From NCBI GenBank assembly GCA_003133425.1, contig PKXI01000205.1, positions 1-27,145 on the forward strand: DNA of 27,145 nucleotides, written 5' to 3'. The notes below the pieces were generated by a model. The model searched no databases and was not told where the DNA came from. It saw only the letters and a program-made list of their open reading frames with translations. The position numbers and the translations under genes were made by a program. How positions within the stretch are numbered: the stretch's first letter is position 1; every line of letters starts with the position of its first letter. Positions 7,239 through 14,919 of this stretch are shown here, piece after piece. This DNA comes from Acidobacteriaceae bacterium (lineage in GTDB: Bacteria > Acidobacteriota > Terriglobia > Terriglobales > Acidobacteriaceae).

Positions 7239-10200
7239 TTAGAACGAGAACTTCACCACGATGCGAATGTGACGGTGGCCGGCGATGTTTGGCGCCGGAT
7301 TGTCGAAGACGTTCGTCCCGCCGTTGTAATAGGCGTCCGTGACAGCTCCGGTGGTCAAGGTGGCATTCTCAAAGGTGTTGGAGTTCGAAGAGCCGGCTTC
7401 TCCGTGATTAAAGATGTTGAAGAATTCGCCACGGAGGTCCATCGTCAGGTTCTCGTAGAGCTTGAACTGGCGAGCGATGTTCATATCCCACTGCTGGTAG
7501 CCGGGCGTGAAGAGCGTGTTGCGGCTGACCGGGGTCGCGGGATGTGTACCATATGCGGGGATGATCCAGTGAACGGAACTTGGACTGACCACCTCGCAGG
7601 GAAGATTCGTGTTCCAGAAGGCAGGGCCGGAGCAAAGCGTGCCTTGAGAAGTTCCATATTGCCAGGAGTCGTCGAAGGCATAGCTCGCGATCGGAGCCTT
7701 GGGATTCCCGACCACGGGCCGGTCGTTGGAGACTCCGTCTCCGTCGGTGTCATATCCGTCTTCCACGTTCAAGGGGCTGCCGGACTGGAATGCCGAGATG
7801 CCGGCAAACACCCACCGATTGACGACGTTACCTACCGCCTGCATCGCGCCCTGGGTATGCCACACTGGCGGTGCCCATGTGTATGAGAGGACCAGGCGTT
7901 GGCGGTGGTCGTAAGACGACGGGCCCCAATCAGATTTGCCGCGCGGCGTGGGATAGCGGCTGAACTGGTAAGCAGATTGGTTGTTGGTGGTAAATATCTC
8001 AGAGCCGTCATCCATTGATTTCGCGTAAGTGTAAGCGGCGCGGAAGAGGAAGTTGTGGTTGATCTTGTGGTCAAGCTGCGCCCACAGTCCCGAATACTCC
8101 GAATCGTCCGAGTTGTCGCGCACCACGATTGAGCCACGGGTAGGAATCGTACGGGTGAGGGAGACCGTGTCGTTGATATAAGGATTTATGTAGGTTTGTC
8201 CGTAGAGATGCTCGCCACGCTCGCCCACGTAACTTACCTGCACTGCCGTCGTCCAAGGAAGTTCCTGCTGAACGCTCAGGTTCCAGTGCATGGTCATGGG
8301 AGTCAACAGCTTGTTCATGATCGGGTCAGACGAATTGGTCGGCAACGGATTCTTATTGAGGTTAGCAAACTGCTCGAACCAGGTTGCAGTGCCGCGATTC
8401 GAGTTCGCGGTAGGGTTGCTGAAGACTTGAGGCGAGGCTGCGGCCGGAGCAGTGGCCTGGATGTTGTCAATGATGTTGGTGAAAACCACATCATAGAAGA
8501 CACCGAAGCCGGCTTGCATAACAGTCTTGCGGGCGCCGAACAGTTCAGGGCTATAGGCAACGCCGAACCTGGGTCCCCACGACTTGGTTACGGCTTGTTG
8601 GTGGGTGTTACAGCTGTTGGCGGCCGATGGGAAGCAGGCGATCTGGGTCACGTCAATGCCCGGATATGGAGTGGCTGGCGTGTTAAACGGAGCACCAGCG
8701 TACTCGTAACGCAGACCCATGTCGATGCTCAGGGTCGGTATTGGCCGGTAGGTGTCTTCTGCAAAGTAATTCTGCGAATACAAGTTGGGCCGCGCAGTTG
8801 GGCTGCCGAAGTTCTGGGCGACGGCGTCGGAGCTGGGACCGCCGTAGTCGTCGATCAGGTTCGCAAGTCCGCGATAGGTAAACGTTGCGGACCCGCTGCC
8901 GGGGTAGGGTGTTCCTACCGTATCGCTGGCCTCAGAGATAGTACCGTAGAAGTTGAAGGGAATGGCATCTCTTACGCGGATATTGGCGAGATCGGTACCA
9001 ATCTTGATGAAGTGCAGCCCATGGTTCCAGCTCACAGTGTCCTGGAACTGGTATGTATTGTGGAACCGGCCCTGAGGAACGCTGGAGGGGATGCCATAGC
9101 CGGTGACGCCGCTTACCGAGACGATCGGCTTTCCAAACAGCGGGCTTGAAGTTGTGGAAGCGGGTAATCCGAATGTGAAACCGATGCGGCCGTAGGAAGC
9201 GCGGAGGTCGTTGACGAGGTGTGGGCTGAACACGTGGGTTTCAACGATGCCCGAGTTGTAGGAGGAGCCATTCTGATTTGTGTCGAACCCCGGCAACTGG
9301 GCATTGAAGTTGAAAGTGTCAAAAGGCGCAAGGAACGACGTGCGGATGAAGTGCAGTCTTAATGTGTCTTTCTTGTTGATAATATAGTCGCCAGTCAGAT
9401 CGAGTTCCGGGGATTTGGTGTTGGCGCCCAAGTTGCGCTGGACGGTTCCAACCTGAACAGTGCCGCGATCCACGCCGGTAGTCGGATCCGGTCCCAATTG
9501 AATTGAAGGCTTCACATTGAGCGGATTCACGGTGCCGACCAGACTGCCCCACGCAGTCATCAGGTTGGCCAGGCGAGGATTGGCCGGCAGAGCCTTGAGC
9601 GTAGCCAGCCCGGCGGTGGTGGGAATGGAGAGCACCGCAAGATTGGCGGAGGAATTGTAGTAGTCCCACTGATAAGAGCCGAAGGCGAACAACTTGTTGC
9701 GGACGATGGGACCGCCTATGTCAAAGCCGGGGAGGTTCTCGCGATACTTGGTCTGCGAGGTCACGCCGTTGAAGTGATCCTGCTTGTCGATGGCGTCGAG
9801 CGCATTGTTTTCCGCGCGCTCCCAAATGGCGGCATGGAACTGATTGGAGCCGCTTTTGAAGATCGTATTTGAAACCGAACCGCCGCCATGGCCAAACTCC
9901 GCAGTGTAGTTGTCCTGCAGAACCTTCACTTCACCGACTGCTTCAAGGTTCTCCGGCTGGAGTCCCTGGCCGGCAATGCCGGCATCGTTGTTGTCCTGAC
10001 CTTCGATGAGGAAGTTATTTGCGCGTGGACGGCCGCCGCCCACTTCGAAGTTGACGCCATTGCTGAAGCCGCCCTGCGTGGCCGGCATAACGCCGGGGAG
10101 GGTCAGGGCCAGTTCGTATGGGCTGAGTGAAGCGATGGGGAGATTACCAATCTCCAGTGCGCTGATGGTGCCTGCGAGCTGGGCATTGTCGGTATTCAGC

Positions 10201-10574
10201 GCGGCGTTGTCAGCAGAGACTTCGACAACTTCAGTGGTCTGCCCAACTTTGAGGGAGACATTGGTAGTAATGATCGTCGTGCCGGGAACCACCAAACCCT
10301 TGTGCACGGCAGTCTGATAGCCCGTAGCTGAAACGGAGATGTTGTACGTCCCAGGAATGACAGATTCGATTCGGTAGTTGCCCTGGTCGTTGCTTGTAGT
10401 TGCTCGAACGGCGCCGTTCTCTACGGAGGTAGCGGTTACATTTGCCGCGACGACCGCACCACCAGACGCGTCGGTTACTGTACCGATCACGGTGCCGTTG
10501 GATGTTTGGGCACTGGCGACTGTGGCAAAAACGCTAGCGAAGAGGACCAATACTAGAACGAAGGGATTTCTCAT
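7239..10574 (-). CDS. Second Oar-like TonB-dependent outer-membrane transporter
   Basis: A 1111-residue paralogue of the first transporter. It has a Sec signal peptide (1-22, ending ASAQ) and a carboxypeptidase-regulatory-like domain (about 26-115, with GTVIGTVTDASGGAV and QGNYRIESVIPGTYNISV). A plug region follows (about 135-245), with GGGRPRANNFLIEGQDNN and YTAEFGHGGGSVSN. The barrel-like remainder ends in RIVVKFSF, again a terminal phenylalanine. The start is supported by AGGAGAGG about six bases before the ATG. It differs from the first copy across most of the barrel, so a different ligand is likely. It is a single-gene transcript between the bidirectional terminator and a 356-bp upstream gap containing a possible GntR-type operator. 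No frame breaks. Confidence 0.9.
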   Translation of the reverse strand: MRNPFVLVLVLFASVFATVASAQTSNGTVIGTVTDASGGAVVAANVTATSVENGAVRATTSNDQGNYRIESVIPGTYNISVSATGYQTAVHKGLVVPGTTIITTNVSLKVGQTTEVVEVSADNAALNTDNAQLAGTISALEIGNLPIASLSPYELALTLPGVMPATQGGFSNGVNFEVGGGRPRANNFLIEGQDNNDAGIAGQGLQPENLEAVGEVKVLQDNYTAEFGHGGGSVSNTIFKSGSNQFHAAIWERAENNALDAIDKQDHFNGVTSQTKYRENLPGFDIGGPIVRNKLFAFGSYQWDYYNSSANLAVLSIPTTAGLATLKALPANPRLANLMTAWGSLVGTVNPLNVKPSIQLGPDPTTGVDRGTVQVGTVQRNLGANTKSPELDLTGDYIINKKDTLRLHFIRTSFLAPFDTFNFNAQLPGFDTNQNGSSYNSGIVETHVFSPHLVNDLRASYGRIGFTFGLPASTTSSPLFGKPIVSVSGVTGYGIPSSVPQGRFHNTYQFQDTVSWNHGLHFIKIGTDLANIRVRDAIPFNFYGTISEASDTVGTPYPGSGSATFTYRGLANLIDDYGGPSSDAVAQNFGSPTARPNLYSQNYFAEDTYRPIPTLSIDMGLRYEYAGAPFNTPATPYPGIDVTQIACFPSAANSCNTHQQAVTKSWGPRFGVAYSPELFGARKTVMQAGFGVFYDVVFTNIIDNIQATAPAAASPQVFSNPTANSNRGTATWFEQFANLNKNPLPTNSSDPIMNKLLTPMTMHWNLSVQQELPWTTAVQVSYVGERGEHLYGQTYINPYINDTVSLTRTIPTRGSIVVRDNSDDSEYSGLWAQLDHKINHNFLFRAAYTYAKSMDDGSEIFTTNNQSAYQFSRYPTPRGKSDWGPSSYDHRQRLVLSYTWAPPVWHTQGAMQAVGNVVNRWVFAGISAFQSGSPLNVEDGYDTDGDGVSNDRPVVGNPKAPIASYAFDDSWQYGTSQGTLCSGPAFWNTNLPCEVVSPSSVHWIIPAYGTHPATPVSRNTLFTPGYQQWDMNIARQFKLYENLTMDLRGEFFNIFNHGEAGSSNSNTFENATLTTGAVTDAYYNGGTNVFDNPAPNIAGHRHIRIVVKFSF

Positions 10575-10767
10575 TGTGAGACCTCTCCTTGAGGAATACC
10601 GTATTTTTAGAAATTGCGATTAGGGGAACGGCACGATACGGGGAAACGTGCGGTAGATTCGATGCAATTTGGTTGCCATGCAACTAAGTACATATGTTTG
10701 AATAAGTTATAGATTTGGAGATCGAGAAATAATCTACGCCTTTGTATTTTGAAATTAAAATATATGA

Positions 10768-10785
10768 AAATTGGTATACATGATC
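10768..10785. promoter_or_regulatory. Possible GntR (FadR-subfamily) type operator
   Basis: The sequence AAATTGGTATACATGATC matches the left half and centre of the ExuR/UxuR-type box known from enterobacteria (AAATTGGTATACCAATTT); the right half is poor. It sits about 195 bp upstream of the second transporter. A regulator gene is not present, so this is a motif-only suggestion. Confidence 0.3.
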
Positions 10786-10890
10786 AACTCGCGGCTAAGA
10801 TTTTCTTATTCCATGGCTTAGCGGGATTCTCTTTTGGTCTTTGCGTGGGGCGAAGTGAATCGGCTAACTGAAGCGGATATTTGGCGCGAT

Positions 10891-10924
10891 TGCCTCGGCT
10901 CGGTGCGCGGACTGGGCCGAGGCA
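10891..10924 (-). terminator. Stem-loop just after dnaN, possible terminator
   Basis: TGCCTCGGC (10891-10899) pairs with GCCGAGGCA (10916-10924), with a 16-nt loop that allows two more pairs. It begins six bases beyond the dnaN stop codon on the minus strand. No U-tract follows, so it may be a transcript-end hairpin or a weak or Rho-assisted terminator. Confidence 0.45.
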
Positions 10925-10930
10925 CGCAGG

Positions 10931-12052
10931 TCAAATTCGCATTGGCATGAGGACGTAGCGGTACTTGTACTCGGCGTCTGGATCCTCGGGGCGCATCTGG
11001 CCGGCGGACTGGGAGTCTTTGAACTCCAGGCGGACTTCGCCTTCGTTGCTGAGGGCTTTGAGGAAGTCGAGAATGTAGACCGAGTTGAAGCCGACTACGA
11101 TGGGGTCGCTTGAGTAGGGCGTGTCGATGGTGTCTTCGCTTTCGCCGGATTCCGTGGAGTTGGCGCTGATCTTGAGCTCGTTGCCTTCAAGACGCATGCG
11201 GATGGCGCCGGAACGTTCGTCGGCAAACTGGGCGACGCGCTGGATGGCGGCTGAGAGCTCGCTGCAGCGCACCACGGCGAACTTGGTGTTGTCGCGCGGC
11301 ATGACCGCCTCGAAGTTGGGGAACTGGCCGGAGAGCTTGCGTGTGCTTAGGGTGCGATGGCCTACGCGGAAGAAGAGCGTGTGCTCGTCGTCGGCAAACT
11401 CAACCTTTTCGGCGTCGGTGTTGGACAGCAACTGCTGCAGCTCCTGGAGAGCCTTGCGCGGAATGAGCACGCGCTTCTCGCCGCTGATGCCTTCGAGATT
11501 CTCGTTGGGCTTTTCGACGAAGGAGAGGCGATGGCCGTCGGTGGCAACCATGGCCAGCGACTCGGCCTTGATGACCAGCAGGGCGCCGTTGAGGGTGTAG
11601 CGCGACTCCTCGTTGGAGATGGCGAAGATGGTGCGTGCGATGAGGGTCTTGAGCGCGATGAGCGAGATGCTGGTGGCCGCAACCGTGGGGAACTCTGGGA
11701 CCTGGGGATAATTAGCGCGCGCCATGCCCACGATTTTGGTGTTAGAGCGGCCGCTGCGGATCTGCACCCAGTGGTTCTCAAGCAGCTTGATGGAGATGTC
11801 GCCATCGGGCAGAAGCTTGATGTAGTCGTAGAGTTTGCGTGCCGGGATGGTGCAGGAACCGGGCTTTTTTACCTTGACCGCGGCACTGGTGCGAATGGCC
11901 TGGTCAAGGTCAGTCGCGGTAATGTTCAAGCGGTCATCTTCAGCTTCAAGGAGAAAATTCGACAGAATCGGAATGGTGGTTTTCCGCTCGACTACGCTTT
12001 GCGTCGCCGTGAGTTCTCTAACCAGATCCTGGCGGCTTACGGTAATCTCCAT
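10931..12052 (-). CDS. dnaN: DNA polymerase III sliding clamp, beta subunit
   Basis: Homodimeric ring that tethers the replicative polymerase to DNA and recruits repair and clamp-dependent factors. The 373-residue length fits the family (about 366-380). The N-terminus MEITVSRQDLVRELTATQSV matches the usual clamp start, and RKTTIPILSNFLLEA follows as expected. AGGGGG lies five bases upstream of this ATG. An ATG 33 codons earlier would add a non-homologous leader and is rejected. Three clamp domains can be followed to the C-terminal YRYVLMPMRI, which forms part of the peptide-binding pocket (classic ending MPMRL). dnaN usually sits beside dnaA; dnaA is not in this window, and the 860 bp upstream are gene-free. 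Confidence 0.96.
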   Translation of the reverse strand: MEITVSRQDLVRELTATQSVVERKTTIPILSNFLLEAEDDRLNITATDLDQAIRTSAAVKVKKPGSCTIPARKLYDYIKLLPDGDISIKLLENHWVQIRSGRSNTKIVGMARANYPQVPEFPTVAATSISLIALKTLIARTIFAISNEESRYTLNGALLVIKAESLAMVATDGHRLSFVEKPNENLEGISGEKRVLIPRKALQELQQLLSNTDAEKVEFADDEHTLFFRVGHRTLSTRKLSGQFPNFEAVMPRDNTKFAVVRCSELSAAIQRVAQFADERSGAIRMRLEGNELKISANSTESGESEDTIDTPYSSDPIVVGFNSVYILDFLKALSNEGEVRLEFKDSQSAGQMRPEDPDAEYKYRYVLMPMRI

Positions 12053-12914
12053 CGCTGCCCCCTGTGCGGCCGGCTTCTCTACTTCGGTTTCACTGATCGG
12101 CATTTGTGTCCCCAGGTCCAGAAGCCAGATGACTTTGGTGGAAGCCATCATTCGCTATGGCCACACTCTACAACACTTTGCGGCCCAGCGAAACGGCTGT
12201 CTTTTGTTCCTCTTGATTGTATTCATCCTTGGGTTTGCTTGTGAGTGGAAAACAGGGACTCTTCTCTGGATTACTGGTATCGCTCGACCAGGAACGACTC
12301 AACGGCGCGATTGCACAGCGACTGAGCGGCACGCCAAGGTGGTTTTCAGGAATCAAGTCTGCGGAGTGCTGCGGGTAGTGGGAAAAGGATAAGAGATTAA
12401 AAGAAAAGACAGTAGTACCCGTAGTTCAACGAGGAAAAGTGGGAAACCTTCCCAAGTGATTGTTTGGTGAGGGGTTGGGAGGGTGCGCGGTTTTCCAAAT
12501 CGTGGCTGTGCAATTCTGGAGTTTTGGAAAAGCAGGTTTGAGAGGGTGCAGGAAGGCCCCAGTTTCCCACGTCTCCCACAGGGTGTCGGAAAAGGGCTGT
12601 GCAAAGAGAACTGTTTGTGTGAAAAGCGAGTTGAGGACCGCATGGAATAAGGGGTTGGGGAGACCTAATACTCCACAGGGAGCGAAGATTCAACAAACAC
12701 TTTTCGGCATGGAAGAGGGGATAAGTTGAGTGCGAACTCGGTACGAATTCCCGTGCACGATGACAAAAGAAAATGGTTCCCATTTCTGTACTTGAGTGGA
12801 GTGATGTGTTGGTTGGCCCGGGGAATTGTGTGCTTCTGGTCCTAGAATTTGAGGTTGAGATTTTTCTACTGAACGTGGGGCAGTAGGATTCCGGTGGGGT
12901 GAGGGTTCTTTGAG
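12053..12914. other. Long gene-free region upstream of dnaN, G-rich on the plus strand
   Basis: About 860 bp without a convincing gene on either strand. From about 12390 to 12720 the plus strand is strongly purine/G-rich, with repeated GGAAAA, GTGGGAAA and GGGGTTGGGAG-like words. Weak DnaA-box-like 9-mers, each one mismatch from TTWTNCACA or its complement, occur at 12244-12252, 12598-12606 and 12616-12624. The dnaN promoter should lie near its left end. The long minus-strand open frame at 12397-13017 has unnatural composition and overlaps the start of the next gene, so it is not called. Confidence 0.5.
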
Positions 12915-13727
12915 ATGAGCATCGACGTCGGGCGGCTGGAACGCGAATTAATGCTGATGTCCGCGGAAGGTGCGCCGGGACGGGAGTTTTGCGAGGCAAT
13001 CTCAGAGTTGGCGGCAACCGGGCGCTTTACACAGCTTCGCGAAGTGTTGCCAGCGATTGTGTACGACGAGCTTTGGGCGCGCTACCAGCAGGATCCGCCA
13101 GCTTTTGTGGCCGGCTGGCATTTGCTGGCTCAGGAGATGAGACAGGGGTTTGTGCAGCACGCACGGCAGCGGCTGACATCGCTTACGCGGTTAAAGCAGG
13201 CGGGCAGCGGGACCGCCACCCCGGCGTGGCAGGAGATTCAATGTGCTCTCGATGGACAGCAGAACGATTTGCTGCGAGCGGCTTTCGCCCTGGAGTTACT
13301 GGAGCTTGTGGAACCAGCTGTACTGCGGGCGACTCATCTGCGCGAGTGTGTTGTGGCCGCGGCCAGCTCGGAGGAGGCGGACCGATACCTGGACGAGGCG
13401 ACCCGCTGCTACTTCTTTGGTCTGTTCACTGCATGCGCTGTCATGTGCCGTTCGGTGCTTGAAGAGGCGATTGAGCAGAAGCTGCCCGCGGGCCTTGCTC
13501 GCCAGGTGCGCAGCCGCTATCGCAATGCCGCAACGCTAGGCAACCTGCTGCACGAGGTGAACAACAACCTGCTGCTGACGGGGATTGATGGAGGTTTTCC
13601 GGCCATCGCCAACCAGGTAAACGATGTGGGCAAGAAGGCTGTTCACCAGGGTTTGCTGTCAGAAGATGAGGCGCGCGAGTGTCTGCAAAATGCGCGCAAG
13701 GCAATGCAGCTGTTGCTTCAAAATTAG
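12915..13727 (+). CDS. Uncharacterised protein with DUF4145-like C-terminal half
   Basis: A 270-residue, mostly alpha-helical, soluble protein with no signal peptide or membrane segment. The C-terminal half (about 155-270) resembles DUF4145: YLDEATRCYFFGLFTACAVM, then SVLEEAIEQKL, LGNLLHEV, and NDVGKKAVHQGLLSEDEARE leading into a final helix. DUF4145 domains occur in stand-alone proteins and are sometimes fused to restriction or nuclease modules, but no nuclease motif is visible here. The N-terminal half (1-150) is helical and unrecognised. It is isolated: gene-free DNA precedes it and the protease gene converges 12 bp after its end. The ribosome binding site is weak (GAGGG about ten bases upstream). 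Confidence 0.75.
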   Translation: MSIDVGRLERELMLMSAEGAPGREFCEAISELAATGRFTQLREVLPAIVYDELWARYQQDPPAFVAGWHLLAQEMRQGFVQHARQRLTSLTRLKQAGSGTATPAWQEIQCALDGQQNDLLRAAFALELLELVEPAVLRATHLRECVVAAASSEEADRYLDEATRCYFFGLFTACAVMCRSVLEEAIEQKLPAGLARQVRSRYRNAATLGNLLHEVNNNLLLTGIDGGFPAIANQVNDVGKKAVHQGLLSEDEARECLQNARKAMQLLLQN

Positions 13728-13739
13728 GGAGGAGCAGAG

Positions 13740-14189
13740 TCAGTCAGTAATCGTGACGAGCTTTGAACGCCCGTCAAAAGAAATATTCCAGTAACGAAGG
13801 ACGTCGCGCCCAATCAGGCAGGAGTAGTGACGCTCCTCTTCAAAATCCCTCGAGAGGATACGCAGCGTTTCAATACGTTTGAGTCCTGTACCTGGGAAGC
13901 TAATTGTTCCGGAGTGCTCGCCGCATTTAGCCTTACCTCCGAGGGTCCGGATCTCAGTTCCGGCGCCTGTTTGGGTAAGCATTCGGTTTAGCGCATGAAC
14001 CCGATTGACAATCGTGAAAGGGGACCCAGTATCCAAAAGAGCCGTGATCTCATGAGGAGCCGGGTATTCAAATCCAATGGCGCGCCCCGCCTCAATCGTC
14101 TCATCCGTGTTAGCTATGATGACCTTAATACACGGACCGGGGTCGAGTTGGTTGAAGGGGTTCCAATGAAGCTGAACGGGAACGATCAT
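13740..14189 (-). CDS. Retropepsin-like aspartic protease, small single-domain
   Basis: A 149-residue protein with the hallmarks of a single-lobe (dimer-forming) aspartic protease. The active-site loop is ALLDTGSPFTIVN (50-62; catalytic Asp53 in DTGS), and the second signature is CLIGRDVLRYWNISFDG (124-140), where family members keep a hydrophobic-hydrophobic-G-R-D stretch. There is no signal peptide, so it is probably cytoplasmic. The start ATG overlaps the stop of the upstream 77-residue gene by one base (TGATG), implying translational coupling. Substrates of such bacterial retropepsins are largely unknown. The fold assignment is firm; the biological role is not. Confidence 0.8.
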   Translation of the reverse strand: MIVPVQLHWNPFNQLDPGPCIKVIIANTDETIEAGRAIGFEYPAPHEITALLDTGSPFTIVNRVHALNRMLTQTGAGTEIRTLGGKAKCGEHSGTISFPGTGLKRIETLRILSRDFEEERHYSCLIGRDVLRYWNISFDGRSKLVTITD

Positions 14190-14422
14190 CAAGCCACGAA
14201 ATACACTGGTTCCGTTATCCAGACCTGCTTCACCAAGAAGGGTCGACGAACGCCGAATCTCCGCAACCCTGCCTTGAACGCGTCAGCATACTCTTGGAAG
14301 AACCCTTCCAAAACGACTCCGTCCTGAATTACGACATATTCTCCCAGATGAGTGCCTGACCACTCTTTTCGGTATTGTTCGAATACCTTGAGCTCGGTCT
14401 CAAATTCGGCAGTGAGAGCCAT
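14189..14422 (-). CDS. Small conserved-looking protein coupled to the retropepsin
   Basis: A 77-residue acidic-to-neutral protein: a helical N-terminus (FETELKVFEQYRKEW), then GEYVVIQDGVVLEGFFQEYA, then a helix plus strand FKAGLRRFGVRRPFLVKQV and the ending EPVYFVA. The pattern (a 'keeps-its-value' beta hairpin, a helix with AxxAG, then PFLVKQV) resembles the short DUF5678-type proteins found beside retropepsin-like proteases; this is from memory and was not searched. The ATG at 14422 is chosen because GAGG lies six bases upstream; a TTG five codons earlier would place that ribosome binding site inside the gene. It is the first gene of a two-gene unit driven from the palindrome-containing region. 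Confidence 0.72.
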   Translation of the reverse strand: MALTAEFETELKVFEQYRKEWSGTHLGEYVVIQDGVVLEGFFQEYADAFKAGLRRFGVRRPFLVKQVWITEPVYFVA

Positions 14423-14494
14423 CAGGATCCTCTCCAATCAGTATGACTCGTTTACTTTCGACTGCGATAATCAGATCCACGTAGCCACGTTACT

Positions 14495-14514
14495 GCATTA
14501 TTACGTAATAATGC
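14495..14514. promoter_or_regulatory. Perfect 20-bp palindrome in a divergent promoter region
   Basis: GCATTATTACGTAATAATGC is its own reverse complement over all 20 bases. It lies in the AT-rich 104-bp gap between the minus-strand 77-residue/retropepsin unit and the plus-strand ribbon-helix-helix-like gene. A further AATAATG copy (14523-14529) repeats the right half-site (14507-14513) at a 16-bp distance and overlaps the ATG of the plus-strand gene. This arrangement suits an autoregulated operator bound by the adjacent RHH-like protein. The binding itself is inferred. Confidence 0.7.
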
Positions 14515-14526
14515 CTCAATGCAATA

Positions 14527-14835
14527 ATGGAGTCAATAGCGAATTTGTCCATGAGCCCGCGAGAGAGACACATCCCGGACGACGCCGTACGAACAACGGT
14601 CAGTCTCACAGCGGAGGACCGGGCTGCGATCAACTGGATCAGCACGGTTCGCCGCTTGGCTAAAAGCAAACGTACGACAATTAACGACATCCTTGTGGAC
14701 GCGCTTTGGTACTTCCTGGAGAAAACGGAGAAGAAAACCAGGGATCAAATAAAGGAGATGGTGCCGACGATCCCGCCCGAAGAGCGCGCAAGAAACAAAG
14801 TCACGGAGATGCCAAGGTCAAAGACCAAGCGCTGA
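14527..14835 (+). CDS. Small ribbon-helix-helix-like protein, possible repressor
   Basis: A 102-residue basic protein. Residues about 22-66 fit a ribbon-helix-helix fold: a beta strand RTTVSL (22-27), a helix AEDRAAINWISTVRRLA (29-45), a turn, then TINDILVDALWYFLEK (51-66). The tail is charged and probably disordered. RHH proteins bind DNA as dimers and often repress their own promoters, and the 20-bp palindrome immediately upstream is a natural target. There is no Shine-Dalgarno at the ATG; an internal ATG at 14551 also lacks one, so leaderless translation is possible. No toxin partner is adjacent, so it is not called as an antitoxin. Confidence 0.65.
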   Translation: MESIANLSMSPRERHIPDDAVRTTVSLTAEDRAAINWISTVRRLAKSKRTTINDILVDALWYFLEKTEKKTRDQIKEMVPTIPPEERARNKVTEMPRSKTKR

Positions 14836-14919
14836 GACGACCGTAAGTACCCTTATGGCAACATGACCCCACACCAGATTCCGGCTTGACCAGTGCTGGG
14901 CTTTTATACTTGAGTTTCG

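Larger units (their letters stand above)
10575..10930. other. AT-rich promoter region of the second Oar-like gene
   Basis: A 356-bp gap between the transporter and dnaN. The part from about 10680 to 10810 is clearly AT-rich compared with the neighbouring genes, as expected for a regulated promoter. It contains the GGTATAC motif described separately. The right end holds the stem-loop behind dnaN. No gene is visible. Confidence 0.6.

Noticed and set aside
8196..9149. 317-codon plus-strand open frame inside the second transporter
   Set aside because: Antisense shadow of the transporter with no domain or ribosome binding site.
12397..13017. 206-codon minus-strand open frame upstream of dnaN
   Set aside because: Ser/Pro/Arg-heavy composition, no recognisable motif, and it overlaps the start of the better-supported DUF4145-like gene.
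14527..14835. Reading the RHH-like gene as the antitoxin of a toxin-antitoxin pair
   Set aside because: No toxin-like ORF is adjacent; the next plus-strand gene is folC, and the divergent genes encode a protease and a small non-toxin-like protein.
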